Source of the DNA: Lithospermum erythrorhizon
Taxonomy: Eukaryota > Streptophyta > Magnoliopsida > Boraginales > Boraginaceae
Assembly (NCBI GenBank): GCA_019722365.1
Contig: JADFUC010000925.1
Span: forward strand, 186,001-250,000
Direction: 5' to 3'
Length of the DNA: 64,000 nucleotides
This document shows, piece after piece, positions 36,828 through 48,586 of the stretch (position 1 is the first letter of the stretch; each line of letters opens with the position of its first letter). Made by a program: the position numbers and the translations under genes. Under the pieces are notes generated by a model that saw only the letters and a list, made by a program, of their open reading frames with translations, was not told the DNA's origin and did not search any database.

Positions 36828-37900
36828 AGCACTACAATTTCCTTATAAAACTATATATAGTGCTAAAAAAACAAAAAGCCTAGCTCTAAACCTCTTCATT
36901 CTTCCTCCAAGAATCAAACTTTACTAGAAAAGAATGAAACAATCCTAAGCAAAAACAATTTTCAACTTTACTCCAAACAACCCCTTTAATCCAACATCTA
37001 AAACAATCCAAATTCAATCAAACAATTGCAACTATGCCAATTACCAAAATTAACAAATACCCTTTTTCCAAAACTATTAAAGATGTCACCTTTTACTGCC
37101 CTCCAGCTATAAAAACTCAATCTTGCATCATATAACAGGAATGTCCAAGCACCAAAATAACTAGACTATAGCCTCAAAGTAAATAAAAAAAATCAAACTA
37201 AACCAAACCAAGACTATGTAGGGTCAGCTATATGGCTATATGAATAGGACGTTTTTAATCAGCACTAACATTAAATAAAACTGGATAAAAATAACAAGAA
37301 ATCAAAATTAGCAAACACCCTTTTGCCAAATGTCACTTTTTACCTCCCTCAACTATAGTAATTTAATTTTAAAATATATTCAAGCTTGAAAATAACTAGA
37401 CTATAGCAAAACTAAATAAAACTGAATAAAGAAGAATGGGTTGTACTAGAAGATAGGCAAAAATGGAGCAATAATAATAAAAAATGGGATTTAGTGGTGA
37501 GCTTAAAGAAGGTAGCTACAGACAACAAAGACCAACAAGTGGAGAAAGGCCCCACTTCTGGAGTTTTTTTAGGCAAGTCAAAGAGGTTGGATTTTTCAAA
37601 GTCACATAAAAAAATATTATTAAAATAATACTCCTAATTGGTTTTAATATGGTTTTAATATTTTTAAAATGAGGAAAAAAATATTTAATCAATGAAAATA
37701 ATAATATTAGGAGACATAAGATAATTTTTTTACTCCAATATAAAAAATTGACTTGATAAAGTAAACCATCAATTATAATGAAACAAGAAAGCTCAAGCAT
37801 TGATCAATTAAATTGAATGGATTAATATTATAAATGGTGTTCAATACTCCATCTAGGCTTTTACTGGTCATTCTGTATTTCGCAGATAACTATTAAGAAC
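36828..37900 (-). promoter_or_regulatory. MAP3K upstream region with 130-bp duplicated block
   Basis: The first kilobase 5' of the MAP3K ATG. Two diverged direct copies (about 37035-37200 and 37290-37425) share CAAA(T/C)ACCCTTTT.CC, ATGTCAC.TTTTA, AATAACTAGACTATAGC and AACTAAA stretches. A TATATATAG string lies at about 36850. No other gene is seen. Confidence 0.5.
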
Positions 37901-38282
37901 GTTATTGTTTTACTGGTACCTCATTTATAAGAGATCAAATTTTGATTTCATACCTTAATTTCATAAAATATTCAAATTAAAAGTATAAGAAAAATAACTC
38001 AATGCATATAATGTTTGGTGATATAATATGAAAGTTAAGTAATAATGAACAGACAGAAATGAATTGACAAGAAAAATAAGAAAATTTTACAGATTTACGT
38101 TAAAAAAATCGAAGGAATATAATTTATGGATTTTTTTTTTTTGAAATATAATTAAAGAGGATATCATTTCTATTATCTAAGATTTGAATTTAGGTTCACT
38201 ATTATTCAAAATAAACTGACTATTAGAGTATTATATTTAAATGAAAAGGAAAAAACGAAAAATAGAAAAATGGTAGTCAAAA
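37901..38282. other. AT-rich spacer
   Basis: No ORF, motif or repeat end recognised. Confidence 0.5.
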
Positions 38283-39900
38283 GTGTTAAGTTTTAGTCCC
38301 AGATTGTCAGAGATATCTAAAATTTATTAAATAAATAATTAAATTGATTAAGAATAATTAAACAAATTAATTAATGAACTTGAGCCACAAAAAATTCCAT
38401 CGCAATTTATTGTGGTTCTCGATTAAACCCAAATTAATCGAACCTCGATTGAATAAGGTTCTAGAATAATCCTCGAAATTAATCAAGCAAAAAAATGTTT
38501 TTACATTAATTAACCCTACTTTAAACTCGAACAGGTTCCCCGAGATAATAGCCTCGAATTAAATATCTATTAAAATTAGTATTCTAAAATTCTGCAATTT
38601 TATTGGATCACTCGGCCAATGGATACAAAATGAAAGCCTTAAACTACGTATTAAATGTAAGACTCTGTATTTAATCTGAGTTTAAAATGAACACTATGAA
38701 GTTTACGGTTAAAATCAAAAGTCTAAAGTTCAGTGACCCCTGTATTAGGCGCTCATTTAGGGTTTCGCCACTCAGCCTGTGCTTTTTAATCAATCCGGCC
38801 CGCATTCACCAAAAATCAACTACAAGACGTGATCCACCGAAAACAAACCAACCAATCAAAAGAGAGTATTCAAACCTTATTTATATAAACCCCTTTATTT
38901 TCAAAATGTATTTAAATATTCAGAAAATACCGGTAAAAATATAGAAAACCCTAAGATTTCTAAGTTAAATTTTTAAATCACCACCAAATACCACGCCAAG
39001 GGTTGGAAAACACTCTCCAAAAATAAGCGCCTAGTGTGGAATTATCAGACAAACTAGCATTCTTTTTAAGCGTGAAGAAAAATCTAATTTAATCGACTTA
39101 TTTCTCACAACGCTGAATATTCGTGATGTTTACGTAGCCAATTTATTGTCTAAAATTCAATCTAACACCCATATCTCTCAGTGATAATCACTGTCTGTGC
39201 ATGTGAACCCGAACGTCTGTCTCTATACCGAAACACGACAGAAACATCACGCCAGTGCCCCCCTGCCTACTGATCGCATCAACAAGGTCGAACGTCTAAT
39301 TCATACCGATCATCACTCACAAACAACACACCGCTAAATCGCTGTAGCATGCTACAACGCCGCTCAACACTACTATCACTCCATACAACTTGAACAGTCA
39401 TCTCACAAAGTCCTACCAGTGTCAAATTGCTAGTTCCACCTGGTAGAGCCAAGCCCCACCATCAAAGATCAAGCCCTGTTGCAAACGCTGCGCATGTCCA
39501 TCAAGTCTAAAGTGTATCGAAGATCAAGTCCAACACAACCAACACGGAATACACAAGGCTCCCTACCGGACTATATCCAAGTCGGTACTGGCCCTCAAGT
39601 CCATCAGCACGACACACATCCAACTCAAATCAAGCTTCAATGTCGAGTCATACTAAGCTCATATCAAGCTCAAGTCAAGCAAAAGTAAGCTGAACATCTC
39701 ACCAAATCGCCAACAAACGCCAGGACTCATATTGACAAATGATCCTCTTTCGATTCGATAGAACTTGCATTAATCGAGAATTTTCCCTATGAGTTTTATT
39801 TTGTACCCTTTAAAAGATTCTTCTTGTATTACGCTTGCTACTTGTTATATACATTCGCATAAAAGTTTTGGCTGCATTCTAAACAAAAAAGATCTAATTT
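38283..39900. repeat. Possible solo LTR or repeat fragment
   Basis: Starts at a TGTTAAGTTTTAGTCCCAGA-like sequence. It shifts from AT-rich DNA to a C/A-rich zone with many TCAAG/CAAGT words (39380-39700), and ends near TTTTGGCTGCATTC. This composition and the absence of coding sequence resemble a long gypsy-type LTR without an internal domain. Boundaries and identity are guesses. Confidence 0.3.
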
Positions 39901-41920
39901 TATTTTTACCAAATTTTTTAAACATTGGCCACTAGATAACGGTCAATACCATCGCTAATTCCAATCGTCCCTTATATTTTATTCTGCTGGTGATGTCCTT
40001 GATATTTTCATCTTGTCTATGTCTGATATTAAGTTTTTTTGACGCCTCGGCAACTATATCCGGGACCGACCTGCAATATTTTTCACAAAATTTGGATCCG
40101 ACCGAAACAGTAGTTAATGCGACCCGGGTCCGTCCGACAACCAAAATCCCCAAAATTGAGAAACAAGTTGAAAACTCCAAAATTGACAAACCCCAAAATC
40201 AAAAACCTAACTGAAAACCCCAAAAATCAAAGCACTAATTAAGAACCCCAAATCAAAACCTTAATTGAAAACCCCAAAAGTCAATTCTCTAATTGAAACC
40301 GACAAAATTGAAACACAAATAAGTTTACCATTGAAATCAGAACCTTCATTGAAAATGAAAACCCCCAAAATTTGAAACTTTAACAAATTGATTAATTAAA
40401 TACAAGAAGGTCTTCACAAAAAATTAAACATGCATGCAACTGAATAGAAGATGAAAAGAAAACCCACAAATCCACAAATTGGCCAAATATTCTCGCTGTC
40501 AATTAAGTGGAGAATCACAATCAACTAAAATGTGAGAGAACTCCTGCACAAACTCATCAAAATTTCAGCAATAAACCTCTAGCTGTTTGGTTCTTTATTA
40601 TTTGGGCCATACACCCCTTTTAGTCAGTCTATCTTTTTGTGTAAAGTCAAGTAAAGAAGAGAAATTACTATGGATGATTTAGTATAAATATAAATCCATA
40701 GTTCAGTGATCATTAAAGTATTAGTTACATTGTTCATATAAAAAACATATAATTAAAATATATGAACAGAGGACTTACAATGGCTGAGTAAATTCCACCA
40801 AAACTATTGACGCTTCAAATTCACAACGTGAATTTGACTTCCCTTCATTTTGTCAGAATATCAATCGCATGATATTCTAGTTAGTCCACACCGTGAGGGG
40901 TCAATCAAGAACTAATCTATTAGTAAACGCGATGAACAAACTTAAAACCCAAAGTTCTCGGGAGAATTTCGCCGTGTGGGGGTGGCTAATAGGTTTTTGG
41001 TGAAAAGTTTTACAAACTTATGACGAAAACCTCTAAAGTTACATATGTGCTAGCAAACAAGCCCGATGTTAACTACAAAGATTAGTTTTCAATTGCTAAC
41101 CTGTCAGTTCGCTAATATTCACACGAAGTCAAGCATATCGAATCTCATTTAATTAAGATAATTAACAAGAATGAAGTCAATATCAAATAATCTTCAAGTT
41201 ATCGATAACATTGTAACATTCTAACCACCAATAACTATTTAATTGATTCTATTTGTTCAATCGATATTCTACATAAATGGGACCTTTGTAATTTATACAT
41301 TTCAATTATATAGTTCTCTTAATTTCATAATAAATATAACTCAACGTCATCAGACAAGCACAAGCAGGACCTTTCTAGCTCAGATAATAGAAATAGATAA
41401 TAATAATAATTGACCAATTACTATTATCATAACGATTAACGAGTAAGATCTAGCAACGTCATAACCCCTAAATTATCATTGAGAAACTCAATACTAGTAA
41501 TATACACTGTTGAATTGCTCGATAATCACATTTAACCAACTGTAAACGAATCGCTACACAAATTGTCTAACTGCATAATAAATGAACCACCGATTTCAAC
41601 AAAGAGGGTAAAGATTGATTGTTGGCACGGTACGAAAACCCATCAGAACTGGGCAACGTAGGGGGTGAGCAGATTACGAGGCCTGAATAGAGACGAGAAG
41701 TGGGATTAAATGGAATGGACCATCGAGGATTTACTATATACCCTCCGTATCGGGTCTTTAAGGGTAATCGTCCACCCCTAATCGGTTACGTGATAAAAAG
41801 TACTGTACCTGACCAACCGCATCGGCGGTAAACGGCCGGGAGTTTCGGATCGATCTCATGATTCGGTTCTCTCACAAGAATAAAGACTACTCACAACCTA
41901 TTTTTACATTTCAATAGACA
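39901..41920. other. Repeat-derived intergenic DNA
   Basis: Contains a GACCCGGGTCCGTCCGAC-type segment at about 40120 and an array of AACCCCAAAA-like words at 40140-40400. A GC-richer patch lies at 41600-41870. No conserved protein was recognised in any frame. Confidence 0.45.
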
Positions 41921-42215
41921 TAAATTTTAGGTTAATGATATAGCCAGAAGAGTTTTCACAAATTTAGAGCAATATTTGTTTAAAGGGCAATCTTACACCT
42001 ATTTAATTAAATGATACAATATTATATCTAAATGATTATTTTTCATTTTACATTGAATAGATTTATTGTTTGAATATTAAACACACAAAAAAAGAGTTTC
42101 ATAGTATTTGTTGAAATTCAACAAAAATGAATAGGTGTAAGATTATCATTTAAGCAAATATTGCTATGAATTTATGAAAACTGCTCTAGTTATATCATTA
42201 GCCTAAATTTTACTT
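41921..42215. mobile_element. MITE with about 80-bp terminal inverted repeats
   Basis: The left arm (TAAATTTTAGGTTAATGATA, GAGCAATATTTG, CAATCTTACACCTATT) and the right arm read in reverse (TAAAATTTAGGCTAATGATA, AGCAATATTTGC, AATCTTACACCTATT) match over about 80 bp. A 120-bp AT-rich loop separates them and there is no coding capacity. The superfamily is not determined; the Stowaway signature is absent. Confidence 0.85.
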
Positions 42216-43874
42216 TCTGCACCTTCTATTATCACCGAATTATATAATGGCCAGCCTCATTAAAGGATTTTGAGACATTTCTAGAATAACTTAATGACGG
42301 TAATCAGAATACTTTAATACATTAATATTTCAAATATAAGTAGAAAATGACGGGCGGGTGATTGGAGAAGCCACGCCAGCTCCAAAATCGACGGCTAATG
42401 GGTGGTGATTTTGAAGAGGCTAATATTCAATGACTCAAGAAACAATCTCTACGGCAAGATGATTTTGAGAATGTTTCAGACCACTTACAAGATAAAGCTC
42501 ATATTCAACTGCTGAGACGAAGCTGTACTCATAGATTTTTTTAATTTATTTTATTAATATTTAAACAAATATTATTAAATATATCTACATTTTAAGTATT
42601 TTTTATTCTTCTAAATATGCCTCAAAAATCTAAAATATATGTAATCTAACATGACCCTCGTATTAAATGAACTTATGTCTATTTTAATGTGCAAATGCGC
42701 TAGGGAGATCCGAGAAAATTTAAGCAATGGACACTAAAATTAAGAAAATATTAGACATTCGCACAAGATAGTATTCAAATTAAAAAAATAAAGCGATAGT
42801 ACGAGGATCATTATGCTAATTAGCCTAAAATATTTACTCTAAATGTGCACATAATTTTAAACTTTAGCTTGAATAATAAATAAAGTATGTGAATTATGGG
42901 TTCAGTTATGTAATGTTTTAAATCATAAACATAATTTAACCCACTTTTATACATATTCAATCACATTTTGACTAGGTTATGATTCGAGAATGAGATAAAT
43001 TAATTAAGATTTTGTTTTACGCATACCTTTTATTGACGCTATAATTTAAAAACAAAATATCAATTAAATTAGAATTGGAGTTAGGGAATATCACTAATTT
43101 ACAAAGGTTCCAGCTGTCCACGGTTCCATGTAGTTCGCTATCGGTCCAGCTCAAGTAGACTACGATCCACCCGGTAAAACTATCGGGTAATCCAGACCGA
43201 CCGCTATTTTTCTGGTGAAAAATTGACCGTAACTCATCCGTTTAGAATCAAGTGATAATCGTCCACCCGGTTTATCCAACCGAATAAATCGAGTAAAGTA
43301 TCCAAAACCGAACCCAAAAGTATCCATCTAAAATAATTCATCATCAACAAGGAAATTACTTAAGTTGCCTTTAGAAATATTTTTTTTTTATCATTGGCTA
43401 AAATTACTTAAAATGTAGCAAATTAGAGGTAATGTAGGTCAGAAAGATAAACATACAACATTGCATCATAACAAAATAGTTGGAGAAATCTTTTTACATT
43501 TAATAAGTGAAGCTCAAAATAGATTCATCATAAATGTAAGTACTAAGTAGAAATGTATTTCATCAAGTGGTCAGGAAATGTCAGGGTTTTCTCACCAAAT
43601 GATATACAAAGTTATCTGTCTGTTCTTCTCAAGCTACACAAGAAGAGAACAAAACTTAAATCAATTAGAAAACCAAAAAATACATAATAAAACACACAAG
43701 AGATACGTCTAACTTATAATGTTTGTCCGTGGCCTTTTCTCAAATTCATATACACATCTTTCAGTCTAATCACTCTGACAAAAAGCATCTCAACAATTAA
43801 GCTGCCATCAATTAGAATAATTGTTTCAAGGATTATTTTGGAATTTCAGGGCCAACATTATCAGAGGGATCTGC
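42216..43874. other. Intergenic DNA, no gene seen
   Basis: Mostly AT-rich. A stretch at 43130-43330 has repeated TCCACCCGGT/AACCGAA words similar to those at 41745-41800, suggesting two pieces of one repeat family. Confidence 0.45.
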
Positions 43875-45795
43875 TCATGTAGAGCTTAAACGAGAAGATA
43901 ACTTATTCAACAATTCCGCTTGATATATTTTTGCTTCATCACCATTTGGATACAAGAATGGATAAACCCATACAATAAAAATCATTTTATACCCCAATAC
44001 AAACGGCAATAGATGTTTTCCGTAATACTGCGTCATCATTGGTATTTTAGTTACCATAAACGCGTAATAAAAATCAATGCGTAATAAGCAACACCGGCAA
44101 AGACAAATAACCCTAATGGCTCACAATTATTGACATCAATCTTAGGATAGGCACACAAATGTAATAGGCAACATCGGGCAACGCTTGTAATTGAATAGAC
44201 GCAAATTAGCAACTACATATTACGCAAATGGAAACACAAATAACCTCGTAATAAGATGTCATTGGCATTATAGTTACCATAATGCATAATAGGTAACAAC
44301 ATAGACAAATACAATAGGCAAATAAGAAATAATGTAATAGCACAAATGCATAAAAGGCAACACAAATAACCCTAATACTACCATCATCGTACGCATTAAG
44401 GCACTTTGATCAAGCACAACTTAACGGAGATCAAGAGATTACTTTTAGATCAATATTTATCATATTTAAGCTTCATTTCCATTGCAAGTATCCTGCGTTG
44501 ATTAAGGGACTTCACATCACGAACTACAGCACTTTCATTCTATAAAGTCAAATAGAAACAAAGTTTATAGTCAGGTAAGAAGCAGATCTAATTATCTTAG
44601 TAATGCTAGGAAATACTTCAAAATCTCGCATATATCATAAATATTATCTAATCAGAGGATCAATCAAGTAGTTGTAAACGCACCATTTTCTTCTACATAT
44701 TCAGTCAGCATGGGGCTCAGAGGCAGCAGCGGACAACATCAAATTGTGTGGATTTACTTGCTTGCATTCAATACTAGCATCTCTGTTGTAACTCACTACT
44801 ATCTTTTTAAATATTTTACATCTAGCCTCGTAATTCAATAAATACCTTGCTACACTTAACCTTATCAATCACGTTTGATTATATCAAGTTCATCTGAACT
44901 AGCAAGTTTAAAATGCTATCAACATCTCACATAGAACAAATTTGCCCTTCAAGTTGGCAGTTCAATCTATTAAAATCACCAATCTAAATGTAATTAATAT
45001 CAGAAAGCATTACCTCAATACAACGGATAGTACTTTCCAATATGCCAATCATTCATCACCATTAATAATTCCTCAAGAACAACTTCCGTAACGGTAGCGG
45101 GAGTACATTAGGCAAAGCTAGACTCTTATTGCTTGTCATTAGCATCAATGTAATGAAAAAGAATAGATCCAATCTTTGCTCACCGCATCACCATGATCAA
45201 TTTGGTCAAACTAATCCTATTCACTCAAAGATATAGCTTTTTCATCTTAATTTTTCTCTCCAAGATAAAAAGTCTCACAACCTTCTTCTTCATGTCTGTT
45301 ATCCTAATATACTAAGGATATATTTTCAGAACTTACTAAATATAACTCCTTCCATCATAAAAGGGACACTCATGACCTAAAAATCATACGAAAGCAAAGA
45401 AGCCTCTAACCTTACAAAGGATTATGTTTTTCAAGGTACAAGCCCAGAGTAACAAGCATTAGTTGTATCACCAAGACAAGAGTGATCGAGATTGCCTCAC
45501 TATGACCTAAGTTCAACTTCCTTTTTGGAATCGGAAGTACTATGATACTTCACATTCTAAGTGTACATAGCCCCACACCATTTACATTTCCAGTTTTTGT
45601 ACCACCGAAACACATGCATCCATCTCTTACAAGATGATTTTGAGTTCAGATATTTGTAGTACTGCGGTCGAAGTATCTAAAGCCGCGAAGAATCACCCAA
45701 CGATTGACTCATCAGCGCTGGATCGTTATTATTATCCCTGCAGCCTCGAATTCTATTTCCCAATAGTTCATCATCATTATATTCATCCATGAAAA
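43875..45795 (-). pseudogene. Unrecognised gene-like fragments
   Basis: Several short minus-strand stretches look coding but were not assigned. MDEYNDDELLGNRI starts near 45790. TVTEVVLEELLMVMNDWHI lies near 45030-45100. NESAVVRDVKSLNQRRILAM follows a good TTTATAG acceptor near 44535. YYGKHLLPFVLGYKMIFIVW ends in KIYQAELLNKL near 43890-44020. Stops lie between them and no family was recognised. They may be remnants of a captured or decayed gene, or chance. Confidence 0.25.
44040..44400. repeat. Degenerate repeat of AGGCAACACAAATAACCCTAAT-like units
   Basis: Words such as GTAATAGGCAACA, GCATAATAGG and ACAAATAACCCTAA recur about seven times in 360 bp with unequal spacing. The array is imperfect and noncoding. 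Confidence 0.5.
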
Positions 45796-47542
45796 GAAAG
45801 GGAAAAGATATTAAAATTGAGAAAAATTAACTTATTATAAATTTACAACAATAGAGAACAATAACAGTCACAACTCACAACAATTGAAAACCGAAATTAA
45901 AAATTGAAATTTGACAACACAAAACAATAATTACAAATTGGAAATTGCTAATTAAAAATTGAATTAACCTAATTGAAAACCCTAATAATTCACCAATCAA
46001 TTACAAGAATCAACTAATTATAAACCTCTACTGTAACCCTTTAACTGTTCACTCCTAATTAAACTTAATTGTAAACTCTATTCAATTGTCTAACTGTAAA
46101 CCCTAATTGAACTGCAATTATAAACCTCTGCATCTAATAATTCTACTGTAAACCCTAATTAATCCTTAATCAGAATCCTAATCAAAATTAATTCCTGTAA
46201 TCGAAACTTTAATCAAAATTTAATTAAATCAAAAAATCTAATTAAGTCTTTAACCAAAAATCCCTAAATCAAAAACACAAATTTGCAATCCCTAACCTCA
46301 AAATCCCTAATTCAAAAACGTAACTACCAAAATTGTACACTTTTTTAAAATTAATTTACATAACACCAAAAAAGAAAGTACGCATACCAAAATTAAAAGG
46401 AACCCAAAATAATACCAAATCAAACATGTTTTAAATGAAAAATAGCACAAACCGAATGAAAATACCTAACATTTATGAATGGTCAATATCATATTCAAGC
46501 AAACGAAATAAAATCAACAAAATATCAACTAATCAGTCAAAGATAACTACATAAACACAAGGAATTAGTTTTTTATGACGTAAGTCAATGGAGATTTAGA
46601 CGAGACCTAGGGGGCTGCTGAAATAAGATAACATCTAATTGTGCTAGGAGCCAGTTTCTATATATACTCTCCTATCTATTATCCAATCCGCTCTTATTTG
46701 CCTACTATGTAAATATCCGGTACCGATCCGCTACTCTATCTGGGATGAATTATTGGGCTGGTCATGGGGTCTAATCCCCTATTTGTTTACGTTATCCGGC
46801 ACTCTGTCTAGTTCCATGTACGGACACCACATGCATTTATTATGTCCACAACAAAAGGTCAAAAGTTGCTGCAAGAATAACATAGTGTGCTGATTGGCTG
46901 CTTTGTATGCACCTTGTTTACTCTTCCCCCTATTTGATTGGATGATTGCTAACTCCAATATGAGGTGGAATTTCTTTCAAGAAAGGTGAATACTTAGATA
47001 AAAAATAACAAACAGGGGCCATATGTTTTCAATCAGACTACCACCATGCATTCTGTTGGAGGGTGTGACCTCTGGCTAAGGTCTTTTTTATCAATGGCAA
47101 GAAAACATATTCATGCATCATATATAATTTTATTTATACATAATTTTATCCGATCCTACCTCACCACGCTAAGATAAAATGCTCAAATACATCAGATACG
47201 TTATTCTATACCCCATAAATTTTCGTCATTCATATCATTAAATTATCCTTCTAGCCACAAGTTATAAACAAGCACCTGAATGTGACTATGCAAACTTAGA
47301 GCAGTACAGAGGCTTTATATTAATCCACATAGATTAAGAACAAAGATGCATGTCAGAATACAAAAATGTCGATAATTACCATGCTCAACTTCAGTCTAAT
47401 CCTAAACTAATGCTACCACAATTAACATTGTTTTCCAATTAACGATTGTCATCGATCTAAACAACCAACTAGTCTCTTAGTTAAGCATCTATTATTACAC
47501 GTTGTGCAGGCTGTTGTTCACTGAGAACACTCACACGTGGAC
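45796..47542. other. Intergenic DNA downstream of the AT-hook gene
   Basis: From 45880 to 46330 it is an AT-rich array of degenerate AAACCCTAAT/AATTGAAAA words. From 46590 to 46810 there is a more mixed, unassigned stretch. The last few hundred bases should include the AT-hook gene's 3' UTR. No gene is seen. Confidence 0.45.
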
Positions 47543-48518
47543 TTAGAATCCAGCGGTCGCCAATTCTTCTAAATGTTGCAAAGCTCCCATTGCACCGGGA
47601 GAAGTTTCCATGTTGATGGAAGGCTTGATGATGGTTAAGTATTCTCTGATCCTTGATTGCTGAAAGTAATGTAAACAATATGTGTTGCATGAGTAAAAAG
47701 ATAATTGCAGAGAGCATTTTTACTTACGATCTACTGTAGTTTATATCGACTCACCAAGTACTCAAGTTTGCTCCTGAGGTTCTGGACAATAAGGCTCTTA
47801 GAGTTGTCAACACCTGAAGGGCTCTACAACCCCAACAAGAGCAACAAATGCAGACAAAATTAGTTGAAGCCCATGACATGAGAAAGAAAAGACAAGTGAA
47901 GACAGGAAGGGGATGGGTTCCGTATATGTTCTGCATAGTCTTTTATGGACCTTATAAGCAAGCTATGCAAATTAAAGCTTAGCTTTGAAGCTAAATAAAT
48001 TAAATAAGAAAAGAGTAGTGCTTACGAGCTTTATTGTAGGATTTTGTAAATACTTACACTATTCCAAGGACAGCATTTGAAAATGCATTACTTAAACTTT
48101 CCTTCTCAGAGAATTGACCAACTGAAGATACTTTATTTTCCCAAGACAAGACGTTGAAATGATAGAGCTTATTCTAAATGTAATATGCCTACTTTCATGA
48201 GAAGTACTAACATGGTTCAATTTTCATATGTTCAGTACGTAAATGTGTTTTCTGTTCAAATTTAGTAAATCTGATTAAATCATAAAATAAGTTATAGCAC
48301 TCAGAAAACTCAGTTGGTAGCGAAACTTGATGCCAGGCATACTCCAACTACTTGTGTCTTCGTCATCTATTTCCTACCATATTATAAATGCCATTCTTGA
48401 ATAATAAGATAGTTATTTAACCATCAAATTCAGCTGGACAATATTCAATGGCCCATATCTACAAGCCTCCAAAGCTATAGCGGTATAGCGTCGCTGTAGT
48501 TTTTCGGAATTTCTTATA

Positions 48519-48586
<68 letters not shown>

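Noticed and set aside
39932..40214. Overlapping open frames on both strands
   Set aside because: No conserved motif; both fall in an AACCCCAAAA-rich repeat zone.
45880..46330. AAACCCTAAT words resembling the plant telomere repeat
   Set aside because: Spacing is irregular and units are degenerate, so this is not an interstitial telomere array.
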